Under the pieces are notes generated by a model, which did no database searches, was not told the DNA's origin, and saw only the letters and a program-made list of their open reading frames with translations. This document shows, piece by piece, positions 27,201-36,074 of a DNA stretch of 41,000 bases (positions within the stretch are counted from its first letter, which is position 1; every line of letters starts with the position of its first letter). The translations under genes and the position numbers were made by a program. Origin of the DNA: Mycoplasmatota bacterium (GTDB taxonomy: Bacteria > Bacillota_I > Bacilli_A > Izemoplasmatales > Izemoplasmataceae); NCBI GenBank assembly GCA_030600605.1, contig JAUVLT010000009.1:1-41000 (forward strand), in the 5' to 3' direction.

Positions 27201-27488
27201 ATGAGAAAATATGAAATCATGTATATCATTCGACCTACTGTATTAGAAGATGAAAGAAAAGTTTTAATTGAAGAATTAAACACTATATTTACATCTCGTG
27301 GTGCAGAAGTAACTAAAGTTAACGAATGGGGTACAAGAGACCTAGCTTATGAAATTGAAAAGCATAAAAAAGGTTACTATGTCGTATTAGATGTTGTAAC
27401 TAATGATGATGCTAGAATTGAATTTGAGCGTATTGTTAGAATTAAAGAAACAATCATTAGACATTTAATTTTGAAAAATGAAAGATAG
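27201..27488 (+). CDS. rpsF: 30S ribosomal protein S6
   Basis: 95 residues, the Bacillus length. It begins [14 protein letters not shown] and contains [19 protein letters not shown] and the C-terminal [15 protein letters not shown]6 pairs with S18 on the 30S platform. ATG at 27201 follows AGAGGAGGT (27186-27194); a longer in-frame reading from 27147 lies within the leader hairpins. First gene of the conserved rpsF-ssb-rpsR unit. Confidence 0.96.
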   Translation: MRKYEIMYIIRPTVLEDERKVLIEELNTIFTSRGAEVTKVNEWGTRDLAYEIEKHKKGYYVVLDVVTNDDARIEFERIVRIKETIIRHLILKNER

Positions 27489-27499
27489 GGAGTGATTTT

Positions 27500-27955
27500 A
27501 TGATAAATCGTACTGTTTTAGTTGGACGTTTAACTAGAGACCCTGAATTAAGATATACTAATAGTAACATAGCAGTTGTTAAATTTACGCTTGCTGTGAA
27601 CCGTACTTTCGCAGGTCCAACTGGTGAAAGAGAAGCTGATTTTATTCAATGTGTTGTTTGGAGAAAACAAGCAGAAAATTTAGCGCGTTTTGTTAAAAAA
27701 GGTAGCTTAGTTGGAGTAGAGGGTAGAATACAAACAGGTTCATACGAAGACAAAGACGGAATTAGAAAATACACTACTGAAGTTGTTTGCGATAGCGTAC
27801 AATTTTTAGAACCTAAAAATCAAAGTGATGATTCAAACAGAGACTTTGGGACTCAAGAATATTCAAAAAGTTCTCAAAAAAATGATTATAAAAAACCAAA
27901 AAAACAAGAATCAACTCCTACAATTGATGTAGCTGAGGATGATTTACCATTTTAA
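27500..27955 (+). CDS. ssb: single-stranded DNA-binding protein
   Basis: 151 residues. The OB-fold occupies about residues 1-110 ([53 protein letters not shown]). A flexible polar linker is followed by the acidic tip DDLPF, the docking site for replication and repair partners. It coats single-stranded DNA as a tetramer. Being placed between S6 and S18 is the usual Firmicute order and ties its supply to growth rate. Ribosome site GGGAGTGATTTT. Confidence 0.97.
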   Translation: MINRTVLVGRLTRDPELRYTNSNIAVVKFTLAVNRTFAGPTGEREADFIQCVVWRKQAENLARFVKKGSLVGVEGRIQTGSYEDKDGIRKYTTEVVCDSVQFLEPKNQSDDSNRDFGTQEYSKSSQKNDYKKPKKQESTPTIDVAEDDLPF

Positions 27956-27970
27956 AAGGAGGAAAATTAA

Positions 27971-28204
27971 ATGGCTAGAACTGGAAATTTCCGTAAAAGA
28001 CGTAAAAAAAGATGTTATTTCACAGATAACAAAATATCATATATAGATTACAAAAATGTTGAATTACTAAAAAGATTTATTAGTGATCGTGGTAAAATCT
28101 TACCTAAACGTGTCACAGGAACTAAAGCTAGATATCAATCTGAATTAAGTGTTGCAATTAAACGCGCACGTCATATGGCTTTACTACCATTTGTAAAAGA
28201 ATAA
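27971..28204 (+). CDS. rpsR: 30S ribosomal protein S18
   Basis: 77 residues. It begins [20 protein letters not shown] and contains [19 protein letters not shown] and [20 protein letters not shown], all conserved. It binds S6 and 16S rRNA on the platform. AAAGGAGGAAAA precedes it, overlapping the ssb stop. A strong terminator follows at once, closing the rpsF operon. Confidence 0.97.
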   Translation: MARTGNFRKRRKKRCYFTDNKISYIDYKNVELLKRFISDRGKILPKRVTGTKARYQSELSVAIKRARHMALLPFVKE

Positions 28205-28230
28205 GACTCATATTTGAGTCTTTTTTTTCT
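28203..28230 (+). terminator. intrinsic terminator after rpsR
   Basis: AAGACTCA (28203-28210)/TGAGTCTT (28215-28222), loop TATT, then a T8 tract. Confidence 0.93.
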
Positions 28231-28242
28231 ATATTTTAGATT

Positions 28243-28270
28243 TTGAATTAAGTCTCAATTATGATATAAT
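28243..28270 (+). promoter_or_regulatory. promoter of gdpP-rplI-dnaB
   Basis: TTGAAT (28243-28248), 16 bp, TATAAT (28265-28270) with an upstream TGA (extended -10). Confidence 0.75.
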
Positions 28271-28295
28271 TATTAAGACAAAACGAGGTGATTGT

Positions 28296-30722
28296 ATGAA
28301 AGCACTATTCAAAGTTTTAGTTCCCATTTCAATAGCTTTAATCATACTAATAGTTATTATTTTTAGTGATAATGGTGTTTTTATTCTAATATTTTCAGGG
28401 GTTGTAATATTTGTAATGGCTAATGTTTATTTTCAAATTTTTTATTATCGAAGAAAAGATCAAAAGATCTCGTGGTTATCAAAAAAATTAAAAGATACTC
28501 AAAACCTTGTTGTTAGAAAAGATATAGCTGAAAAGAAAGTAATTGCTGAAATGCCACTTGGAATCATTTTATTTGACGAAGCATTAATAATAAAATGGGC
28601 TAATAATTGCGCTAAGGATATTTTTGAAAATGTTCTAGTAAAGAGAAATCTTGAAACTCTTTCAACAGAAATATTTAATAATCTTATTAATAAACAACCT
28701 AATAAGGTGCTTATAATGAAAATATACACTCATGAGTATGAAGTGGAATTTGATTTTGAAAATTTAATTATTTATTTAACACAAGTATCTGAAAGAGAAG
28801 AATTAAAAAGAAAATATGATGATGCTACTGATGTAATTGCTGTTTTAAATCTTGACAATTTAGACGATGCAATAAGTGTTTTAGATGTATCAGAAAGAAG
28901 TTACATTCAAGGGAGTTATTTAAAGGCTTTAGAGGATTGGGGAGAAGAATTTGGATTTTATTTAATTCCAATTGCTAATTCCAAACTTATTGCTGTTATG
29001 AATAAATCAAACTTGATTGATTTAATTGAAAATGAATTTAAAATATTGAATGATATTTCCGAAATATCAAAAGAAAATGATTTACTTGTAACTTTAAGTA
29101 GTGGAATTGCTTGTGCAAATACAAAGTTTAATAAACTAGGAGACATCGCTGAGGATGCTCTTAATTTAGCATTGTCACGTGGTGGAGATCAAATAGTTGT
29201 TAATATTGAAGGTAAGGATTTACGTTATTTTGGGGGTAATACAAATACTGCTGAAAAACGTACAAGGATTACAACGAGAATTAATACTCAGAAACTAGAA
29301 AAATTGTTTGAAGAAAGTCATAGAGTATTTATAATGCCACACATTCATCCTGATACAGATGCTATTGGTGCTGCAATGGGTATCTTAAAACTTGCTCAAA
29401 CATTTAATAAAGAAGCTTACATAATTATAGACTTAGATAATACTGACAAAACTGTTAAGAAGATTCTTCAGTTAATTGAGTATGAATATGTAATATTTTT
29501 AGATTATATTATTTCTCCTTCTTTAGCTTTAGACTATATTAACAGAGAAGATTTGCTTATTTTAGTGGATCATCATTCATTTGGACAAACAATGGAAGAA
29601 AAAGTTATAAAGAAAATAAAAAAACTTGTTATTATTGATCATCATAGAAAATTAGCTGATGCAGTACCTAATGCTTTAATTAGTCATATAGAACCTTATG
29701 CATCAAGCAGTGTTGAACTTGTAACTGAGATGATAGACTTATCTAGTAAAGATGTTGAAATAAATCAGTTTGAGGCAACAGTAATGTTATCTGGTATAAT
29801 GGTTGATACTAATAACTTTATCTATCGAACAGGATCAAGAACATTTGAGGCAGCTGCCATTTTAAGGAAATTTGGAGCTGACACATTTAAAGTTAAGACA
29901 ATATTAAGAGAAGGGTTAGACGAAATTCAATTAAAATCACAATTGCTTTCGCTTGCTGAAGTAATTCATTCAAAGTTTTCAATTGTTATAGTGCCAGAAA
30001 ATATCCCTACTTCAAGGAATTTATTAGCTAAAGTTGCTGATATGTTATTAGAAATTGATGATACAGTAGCATCTTTTGCTATCGGATATTTTGAAGAAGG
30101 AATGGTCGGAATAAGCGCTAGAAGTTTAGAAGGATTTAATGTTCAAATAATTATGGAAAAATTTAGTGGTGGAGGGCATCTAAATAACGCAGGTGCACAA
30201 ATTGAAACCAAAGATATCAAAAAAGTTAAAGCAGAGTTAATTGAATTTATTAATGAAGCTATTATGGAGGAAAAACCAATGAAGGTAATACTAATCAAAG
30301 ATGTAAAAGGGAAAGGGAAGAAAGGTGAGGTTATCGATGTAGCAGCTGGATACGGAAACTACTTGTTATCAAGTAAAAACGCTATTGAAGCAACAACTGA
30401 AAATTTGCTATCAATCGAAACTGAAAAAGCTAAGAAAGAAGAAATAGAACGTAAAAATTATGAGGATATGAAAGTATTAAAAGAAAAAATTGAAGCTGAA
30501 CCAGTAAAGGTTTTTGTTAAAATTGGTGAAAAAGGGAAATTATTTGGTAAAATAAATTCTAAACAAATAGCTCATGAATTCAAAAAACAAAATGGTATTG
30601 AAATAGATAAACGAAAAATTTTATTAAAAGATAATATTTCGGCATTAGGTAATTATACAATAGAAGTAAAACTACATAAAAATGTTCTTGCTAAAATAGA
30701 AGTTTTAGTTGTAGAAGAATAG
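28296..30722 (+). CDS. fused cyclic-di-AMP phosphodiesterase GdpP and ribosomal protein L9
   Basis: 808 residues. Two N-terminal membrane helices (about 7-25 and 28-48), a PAS-like region (about 70-140), a degenerate GGDEF region (about 170-310), then DHH and DHHA1 domains with HIHPDTD (349-355), DHH (425-427), DHH (448-450), DTNNF (504-508) and GGGH (625-628). These are the metal ligands and nucleotide site of GdpP, which breaks c-di-AMP to pApA. Residues 662-808 are a complete L9. In Bacillus gdpP and rplI are adjacent genes; here no stop separates them. Such fusions are annotated in Mollicutes. An internal Shine-Dalgarno suggests L9 is also made separately. dnaB follows 9 bases on. Confidence 0.93.
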   Translation: MKALFKVLVPISIALIILIVIIFSDNGVFILIFSGVVIFVMANVYFQIFYYRRKDQKISWLSKKLKDTQNLVVRKDIAEKKVIAEMPLGIILFDEALIIKWANNCAKDIFENVLVKRNLETLSTEIFNNLINKQPNKVLIMKIYTHEYEVEFDFENLIIYLTQVSEREELKRKYDDATDVIAVLNLDNLDDAISVLDVSERSYIQGSYLKALEDWGEEFGFYLIPIANSKLIAVMNKSNLIDLIENEFKILNDISEISKENDLLVTLSSGIACANTKFNKLGDIAEDALNLALSRGGDQIVVNIEGKDLRYFGGNTNTAEKRTRITTRINTQKLEKLFEESHRVFIMPHIHPDTDAIGAAMGILKLAQTFNKEAYIIIDLDNTDKTVKKILQLIEYEYVIFLDYIISPSLALDYINREDLLILVDHHSFGQTMEEKVIKKIKKLVIIDHHRKLADAVPNALISHIEPYASSSVELVTEMIDLSSKDVEINQFEATVMLSGIMVDTNNFIYRTGSRTFEAAAILRKFGADTFKVKTILREGLDEIQLKSQLLSLAEVIHSKFSIVIVPENIPTSRNLLAKVADMLLEIDDTVASFAIGYFEEGMVGISARSLEGFNVQIIMEKFSGGGHLNNAGAQIETKDIKKVKAELIEFINEAIMEEKPMKVILIKDVKGKGKKGEVIDVAAGYGNYLLSSKNAIEATTENLLSIETEKAKKEEIERKNYEDMKVLKEKIEAEPVKVFVKIGEKGKLFGKINSKQIAHEFKKQNGIEIDKRKILLKDNISALGNYTIEVKLHKNVLAKIEVLVVEE
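30266..30281 (+). promoter_or_regulatory. internal Shine-Dalgarno and ATG for L9 within gdpP-rplI
   Basis: GGAGG (30266-30270), 8-nt gap, ATG (30279-30281), in frame with the long gene at codon 662. The ATG is exactly the normal L9 start ([16 protein letters not shown]). Confidence 0.75.
30279..30722 (+). CDS. rplI: 50S ribosomal protein L9, probable separate product from an internal start
   Basis: 147 residues, the full length of free-standing L9. The N-terminal rRNA-binding domain has [20 protein letters not shown] and [10 protein letters not shown]; then comes the long central helix (about residues 41-75) and the C-terminal domain with [20 protein letters not shown]9 binds domain V of 23S rRNA at the base of the L1 stalk. 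Because the GdpP part is membrane-bound and ribosomes need L9 in far larger amounts, initiation at this internal ATG is the simplest way to supply soluble L9. Proteolytic release from the fusion is the alternative. Confidence 0.65.
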   Translation: MKVILIKDVKGKGKKGEVIDVAAGYGNYLLSSKNAIEATTENLLSIETEKAKKEEIERKNYEDMKVLKEKIEAEPVKVFVKIGEKGKLFGKINSKQIAHEFKKQNGIEIDKRKILLKDNISALGNYTIEVKLHKNVLAKIEVLVVEE

Positions 30723-30731
30723 AGGTGTATT

Positions 30732-32090
30732 ATGGAAAAAATTAGTCCTAATAATATGGAAGCTGAACAATCAGTTCTAGGTAGTATCTTTGTTGATCCG
30801 GGTACTATCAAAATCTTAATTGATGCTTTAAACTCAGATGACTTTTATACATATCGACATAAAGTTATTTTCACTGCTATGGTGGAATTATTTCAAGATG
30901 GAGTGGAAATAGATTATACAACCTTAACCAATATTCTTGAAACAAAAGATTTATTGAAAGATGCTGGGGGAATTGATTATATTTTGGGATTGATTAATTT
31001 TGTTCCTTCAATACATAATTTGCGTAACTATATAAATATTGTTAAAGATAAATCAATGACAAGAAAAATAATGGATGCTTGTCGAAGAATTATTGAAGAT
31101 GGATATGCTTCGGATGATGCTAAAGAGTTTTCGAATAATTCTGAGAAACTTATTTTTGATATTGTTAAGGACCGACGAACAAGTGATTTTATTCAAATCG
31201 GGAAAGTAATTGAAGAAGTAATTACTAAAGTTGAAAAAACAAATGAAAATAGTGGTAGATTAACAGGGTTAGACACTGGATTTGAAGAATTAAATGAGTA
31301 TACATTAGGATTGCAACCTTCAGAACTAACAATTATTGCCGCTCGTCCTTCGATGGGAAAATCAGCTTTTGCATTAAATATTGCAACCAATGTTGCTAAA
31401 ATGTCCTCAAAACCTAATGTTGCTTTCTTCTCTTTGGAAATGGGGAGTGATCAATTAGTTAGTAGAATGTTAAGCTCTGAATCAAGAATTCATAGTGATA
31501 AAATTCGAACTGGACATATATCTAATACCGAATGGAGCCAGCTAAACGTAGCTAGGGAAAGTTTATCAAAATTAAATATATTGTTTGATGATGCTGGTAC
31601 TGTAAAAATTACTGAAGTAAGACAAAAATGTCGTAAATTGGCTCAAGAGGGAAAATTAGATTTAGCAATCATTGATTACTTACAATTACTTAGTGGATCA
31701 AATCCAAGATCAAACCGCGTTCAAGAGGTTTCAGAGATTTCAAGAGTATTAAAAGAGATTGCTCGCGAATTAAAAATACCTGTAATCGCTTTATCTCAGT
31801 TATCACGTCAAGTTGAAAGAAGAGATGATAGAATACCAGTAATGGCAGACTTACGTGATTCTGGATCGATTGAACAGGATGCTGATGTAATCTTATTCCT
31901 ATATCGCGATGAGTATTATAAACCTAAAACAACAACACGCCCAAATCAAGTTGATATTATAATTTCTAAGAACCGTCAAGGTGCTACAAAACCTGAGGGA
32001 TTTAGATTGATATTTAATAAACAGTGTGGATATTTTGGGAATATAGAAACAAGTTATGATAGTGCAATGGGAGACATTGATTGGAAGTAA
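30732..32090 (+). CDS. dnaB: replicative DNA helicase DnaB
   Basis: 452 residues. The N-terminal domain (MEAEQSVLGSIFVDPG, about residues 9-100) joins by a linker to a RecA-like ATPase domain. Walker A is ARPSMGKS (204-211), Walker B LAIIDYLQLL, and the arginine-finger region DLRDSGSIEQDADVILFLYR is intact. A hexamer unwinds DNA at the replication fork (DnaC in Bacillus naming). It starts after AGAGGTGTATT, nine bases past the gdpP-rplI stop, and is cotranscribed with it, as is usual. No intein is present. Confidence 0.97.
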   Translation: MEKISPNNMEAEQSVLGSIFVDPGTIKILIDALNSDDFYTYRHKVIFTAMVELFQDGVEIDYTTLTNILETKDLLKDAGGIDYILGLINFVPSIHNLRNYINIVKDKSMTRKIMDACRRIIEDGYASDDAKEFSNNSEKLIFDIVKDRRTSDFIQIGKVIEEVITKVEKTNENSGRLTGLDTGFEELNEYTLGLQPSELTIIAARPSMGKSAFALNIATNVAKMSSKPNVAFFSLEMGSDQLVSRMLSSESRIHSDKIRTGHISNTEWSQLNVARESLSKLNILFDDAGTVKITEVRQKCRKLAQEGKLDLAIIDYLQLLSGSNPRSNRVQEVSEISRVLKEIARELKIPVIALSQLSRQVERRDDRIPVMADLRDSGSIEQDADVILFLYRDEYYKPKTTTRPNQVDIIISKNRQGATKPEGFRLIFNKQCGYFGNIETSYDSAMGDIDWK

Positions 32091-32113
32091 AAAAAATATA
32101 TTAAAAAAACAAG

Positions 32114-32144
32114 ACTTTGTAACTTTGGTTACAAGGTTTTTTTA
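32114..32144 (+). terminator. intrinsic terminator after dnaB
   Basis: ACTTTGTAAC (32114-32123)/GTTACAAGGT (32128-32137), one T-G pair, loop TTTG, then a T tract. Confidence 0.88.
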
Positions 32145-32182
32145 ATATTTTTTATATAATATAGATGACTGGGAGTGATGCT

Positions 32183-33307
32183 ATGAATTACATATTTCCA
32201 AAGTTAAAACAAAAATTTAAAAATGATGATTTTATAAGCGAAAAAATCTATTATTTAGTTGATAAACTAACCAATGAAGCCAATCTTGAAAAAGATGAAT
32301 TTTTGTATATTCTAAACAATATTACTAAAAAAGAAATAGAATATTTATTTAAAGCTTCATATAATATTAAGTATACATACTATCAAAATAGAGTATATTT
32401 AAGAGGTCTAATAGAGATATCAAACTACTGCAAAATGGGATGTAAATATTGCGGTATTAATTATAAGATTAAGACAATTAAAAGATACCGTTTATCGGTT
32501 GATGAGATTTTAGAATGTTGTAAACAAGGGTATCATTTAGGATATAAAACATTCGTAATTCAGAGTGGAGAAGATTCATATTATACCGATGATATATTAA
32601 TTGAAATGATTCAAAGAATTAAGAAAGAAATGCCAGATGTTAGAATAACTTTATCACTTGGAGAGAGATCTAAAGAATCTTATCAAAAGCTTTTTGATGC
32701 AGGCACGGATAGGTATTTATTAAGGCATGAAACTGCTTCAAGGAGGTTGTATAATTACTTACACGCTAGTTTTATGAGTTTTGATAATAGAAGAGAGTGT
32801 TTAAAGAACTTAAAAGAAATAGGATATCAAGTAGGAGCTGGGTTTATGGTTGGGTCTCCGACACAAACTAATGAAGACCTAGTTGAAGATCTAATATATC
32901 TAAAAGAACTAGATCCTCATATGATAGGAATAGGTCCTTACCTTTGTCACGAAGATACAGAATTAAGGGGAAACGAGTCGGGAACGCTATCAGAATCATT
33001 AATTATGGTAGCTTTAGTAAGACTAATACTACCTAAAGTGTTATTACCAGCAACAACAGCTCTTGGTAGTTTACATACCATTGGTAGAGAGAAAGCTTTG
33101 AAAACAGGCGCAAATGTTATGATGCCAAATATTAGTCCTACTGAAAATAGGGCAAAGTATGAAATATATCAAAATAAAATTTGTACTGCCGACACATCTA
33201 ATCAATGTAGAAATTGTATTGAAGGAAGAATTGCAGGAGTGGGACATGTAATTGATTTGGGGGTAGGAGATCATATCGACTTAGAAAGGATAACTGACAA
33301 TGATTGA
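32183..33307 (+). CDS. hydE: [FeFe]-hydrogenase maturase HydE (radical SAM)
   Basis: 374 residues. Radical SAM cysteines CX3CX2C are C83, C87 and C90 (CKMGCKYC). The C-terminal CX7CX2C (C334, C342, C345) is the optional second cluster site of HydE and separates it from biotin synthase. HydE acts on the HydG iron-cysteine product in building the two-iron part of the H-cluster. ATG at 32183 follows GGGAGTGATG; an ATG at 32165 overlaps no site. A TATAAT at 32155-32160 may be the -10, with no clear -35. hydG overlaps its last eight bases. Confidence 0.93.
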   Translation: MNYIFPKLKQKFKNDDFISEKIYYLVDKLTNEANLEKDEFLYILNNITKKEIEYLFKASYNIKYTYYQNRVYLRGLIEISNYCKMGCKYCGINYKIKTIKRYRLSVDEILECCKQGYHLGYKTFVIQSGEDSYYTDDILIEMIQRIKKEMPDVRITLSLGERSKESYQKLFDAGTDRYLLRHETASRRLYNYLHASFMSFDNRRECLKNLKEIGYQVGAGFMVGSPTQTNEDLVEDLIYLKELDPHMIGIGPYLCHEDTELRGNESGTLSESLIMVALVRLILPKVLLPATTALGSLHTIGREKALKTGANVMMPNISPTENRAKYEIYQNKICTADTSNQCRNCIEGRIAGVGHVIDLGVGDHIDLERITDND

Positions 33308-34664
33308 TAGAGAATATATTCACAATGTATTACAAGCTGGAAAAAATCCAACTATGGAAGAAATTAAAAGAATATTACAAAAAGCTAAAAAAAGAGAAAA
33401 ACTTACGCATTTAGAAGTAGCTATTTTATTAAATGCTCATGAAAAAGAACAAATAAAAGAGATATATGAAATAGCTGGCCAAATAAAAGATGAAATATAT
33501 GGACAAAGAGTTGTAATATTTGCTCCATTATACATATCAAACTACTGTGTTAACAACTGTAAGTATTGTGGTTATAGAAGAGATAATATATTTCCTCGTT
33601 TAAAATTAACCCAAGAAGAAATCAAACATCAAGCAATAAACTTAGAAAGGTTAGGGCATAAACGCCTTGCTTTAGAAGTAGGAGAATCTCCTACTGAAAC
33701 ACCAATTGAATATGTGCTTGAATCAATAAAAACAATTTATGACAATAGTTCAATTAGAAGAATAAATGTAAATATCGCAGCTACATCAGTGGAAGAATAC
33801 AAAAAATTACATGAAATAGGAATTGGAACATATATATTATTCCAAGAAACATATGATAGACCAACATTTGAAACAATGCATCCTAAAAGTCTTAAGGGTA
33901 ATTATGATTATCATTTAAGCGCTTTTGATAGAGCATTTGAAGCTGGTATTGAAGATGTTGGTGGAGGAGTTTTATTTGGACTTTACAAATATAAAAATGA
34001 AGTATTAGGATTAATAATTCATAATGAATATTTAGAAGAAAAATATGGAGTAGGATTTCATACTATTAGCGTACCTCGTCTTAAAAAAGCTGAGGGAATG
34101 GATTTAAAAGACTTTCCTCATATTATCACAGACGAACAATTTAAAAGACTTGTTACTATTTTAAGATTGGCTGTTCCTTATGTTGGAATAATTTTATCTA
34201 CAAGAGAATCTAAAGAGATTCGTCAAGAATTAATAGAACACGGTATCTCACAAATAAGTGCTGGCAGTAAGACTGATGTTGGCGGATATCATGACGTAGA
34301 GGAAGAAGAATATACTCCTCATCAGTTTGAATTATCAGATGAAAGAAGTGTTAAGGAAATAATGGATGACTTAATAAATCACGGATATATTCCTTCATTT
34401 TGTACTGCTTGCTATCGCAAAGGTAGAGTTGGTGATAGATTTATGGAATTAGCAAAGGGTGGAACTATCGGACTAATATGTGAACCTAACGCTATTATGA
34501 CTTTAACTGAATATTTAATGGATTACGCTGATCAAAAATTAAAAGACAAGGGATTAAAATTTGTTTTTCAACATGCTGAAACAATTAAAAATCAAAATGT
34601 TAAAATTAAACTTATTGAAAATATAAATAAAATTATTGAAGGAGAACGCGACTTATTCTTTTAA
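33300..34664 (+). CDS. hydG: [FeFe]-hydrogenase maturase HydG (radical SAM tyrosine lyase)
   Basis: 454 residues. Radical SAM motif CX3CX2C at C83, C87 and C90. The HydG-specific C-terminal motif CX2CX22C is exact (C368, C371, C394). That motif binds the auxiliary cluster whose dangler iron receives CO and cyanide made from tyrosine. It is close to ThiH but ThiH lacks this C-terminal extension. The start ATG lies inside the end of hydE (8-base overlap), so translation is coupled; GAAAGGATAA is a modest ribosome site. Required for active [FeFe]-hydrogenase, whose structural gene is not in this window. Confidence 0.95.
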   Translation: MIDREYIHNVLQAGKNPTMEEIKRILQKAKKREKLTHLEVAILLNAHEKEQIKEIYEIAGQIKDEIYGQRVVIFAPLYISNYCVNNCKYCGYRRDNIFPRLKLTQEEIKHQAINLERLGHKRLALEVGESPTETPIEYVLESIKTIYDNSSIRRINVNIAATSVEEYKKLHEIGIGTYILFQETYDRPTFETMHPKSLKGNYDYHLSAFDRAFEAGIEDVGGGVLFGLYKYKNEVLGLIIHNEYLEEKYGVGFHTISVPRLKKAEGMDLKDFPHIITDEQFKRLVTILRLAVPYVGIILSTRESKEIRQELIEHGISQISAGSKTDVGGYHDVEEEEYTPHQFELSDERSVKEIMDDLINHGYIPSFCTACYRKGRVGDRFMELAKGGTIGLICEPNAIMTLTEYLMDYADQKLKDKGLKFVFQHAETIKNQNVKIKLIENINKIIEGERDLFF

Positions 34665-34676
34665 AGGAGGAATTAG

Positions 34677-36074
34677 ATGAGAATTGAAATTGATTATTTA
34701 GGAAAGGTAAAACTAGAAGATGGTATTTATTACGGGATATCAACAAGTAGAGCATTAAAGAATTTCAATGTTAGCAATGAAAAAGTGAATATGAAAATAA
34801 TCTATGAGCTTGTTAATATCAAAAGACAAGCAGCTATTACAAATCGAAAATTATTATATTTAGATAGGGTTAAAGCGAAAGCAATTATTACAGCTTGTAA
34901 TAAAATACTTGAGGGAAAATACGATAATTCATTTGTCATTAATCGTTATCAGGGTGGAGCTGGTACTAGCACTAATATGAATGTTAATGAGGTTATTGCC
35001 AATGTAGCCCTTGAAATTTTAGAACATAACTTAGGTGAATATGAAATAATTCATCCTATTAATCATGTCAATCTTCATCAATCAACTAATGATACATTTC
35101 CAACAGCTATCAAAATTGCAGCTATTAAAGTAATAAGAAAACTTGCACTACAATATGCAATGCTGCAAAAAACATTCCAAGAAAAAGAAACAAAGTATGG
35201 AAAAGTGATTAAACTTAGTCGAACGCAATATATGGACGCTGTTCCCATTTTAGCCGGACAAATGTTTGGAGCATACGCTGAAACATTTTCAAGAGATAGA
35301 TGGCGTATTTATAAGGTAGAAGAAAGATTAAGAACAATAAATATTGGGGGAACAGCTATCGGAACGGGATTAAATGCTCCTTTAAAATATACATTTATGA
35401 TGACATCCTTATTACAAGAATCAACAAATATTGGATTATCAAGAGCGGAATCGTTAATTGATAATACTCAAAATCTAGATGCTTTTAACGAGGTATCAGG
35501 GTTATTAAAAGTAGCTGCTTCAACTTTAATAAAGATATGTAATGATTTAAGATTCTTAGCTTCTGGTCCAAACGGTGGTATTGGTGAAGTTATTTTGAAA
35601 GATAATCAAGTTGGATCTTCCATTATGCCAGGTAAGACTAATCCGGTTATACTAGAAATGGTAATTCAAAATGCTTATAAGGTTATTGCTAATGATTCTT
35701 TAATAAATAATTTAGTAACAAGTGGAAGTTTAGAACTTAATGCTTTTTTACCTGGTATTGGAGAGGCTTTACTTGAATCACTAGAACTATTAACTAATAC
35801 AGTAAATATTTTTAATAATAAATGTGCAAAGCATATTGAGATAGATATTAAAAAATGTACTGAAAATCTTGAGAATTCACACACATTGATTACACCTCTT
35901 ATTTCTATAATAGGTTATGATAAAGCTAGTGAAATTGTTAAGAAAGCGAATGCTTATAATAAAACAATTAAAGAAGTGTTATTGACAGAAAGATTATTTA
36001 AGAAAGATGAAATTGAAAAATTATTAGATCCTTTAAATATTACTAAACCAGGTATTATTGAAGGGGGAAAATAA
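34677..36074 (+). CDS. aspartate ammonia-lyase-like protein in the hydrogenase maturation operon
   Basis: 465 residues of the fumarase/aspartase superfamily. Conserved regions: GTSTNMNVNEV, HQSTNDTFPTA and the signature GSSIMPGKTNPV (catalytic Ser loop). The substrate strand reads SRTQYMDAVP; Gln after Thr agrees with aspartase rather than fumarase, which usually has His. Aspartases turn L-aspartate into fumarate and ammonia. It has a strong AAAGGAGG overlapping the hydG stop, and its own stop overlaps the hydF ATG (TAATG). An aspartase-like gene occurs in hyd clusters of other anaerobes. Supply of ammonia for the bridging amine of the H-cluster is a plausible but unproved role. Confidence 0.82.
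   Translation: MRIEIDYLGKVKLEDGIYYGISTSRALKNFNVSNEKVNMKIIYELVNIKRQAAITNRKLLYLDRVKAKAIITACNKILEGKYDNSFVINRYQGGAGTSTNMNVNEVIANVALEILEHNLGEYEIIHPINHVNLHQSTNDTFPTAIKIAAIKVIRKLALQYAMLQKTFQEKETKYGKVIKLSRTQYMDAVPILAGQMFGAYAETFSRDRWRIYKVEERLRTINIGGTAIGTGLNAPLKYTFMMTSLLQESTNIGLSRAESLIDNTQNLDAFNEVSGLLKVAASTLIKICNDLRFLASGPNGGIGEVILKDNQVGSSIMPGKTNPVILEMVIQNAYKVIANDSLINNLVTSGSLELNAFLPGIGEALLESLELLTNTVNIFNNKCAKHIEIDIKKCTENLENSHTLITPLISIIGYDKASEIVKKANAYNKTIKEVLLTERLFKKDEIEKLLDPLNITKPGIIEGGK

Noticed and set aside
34677-36074. Fumarase or argininosuccinate lyase instead of aspartase
   Set aside because: GSSIMPGKTNPV and the TSTNMN and STNDT motifs fit the aspartase/fumarase branch, and Thr-Gln in SRTQYMDAVP fits aspartase better than fumarase. 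Substrate is still unproved.
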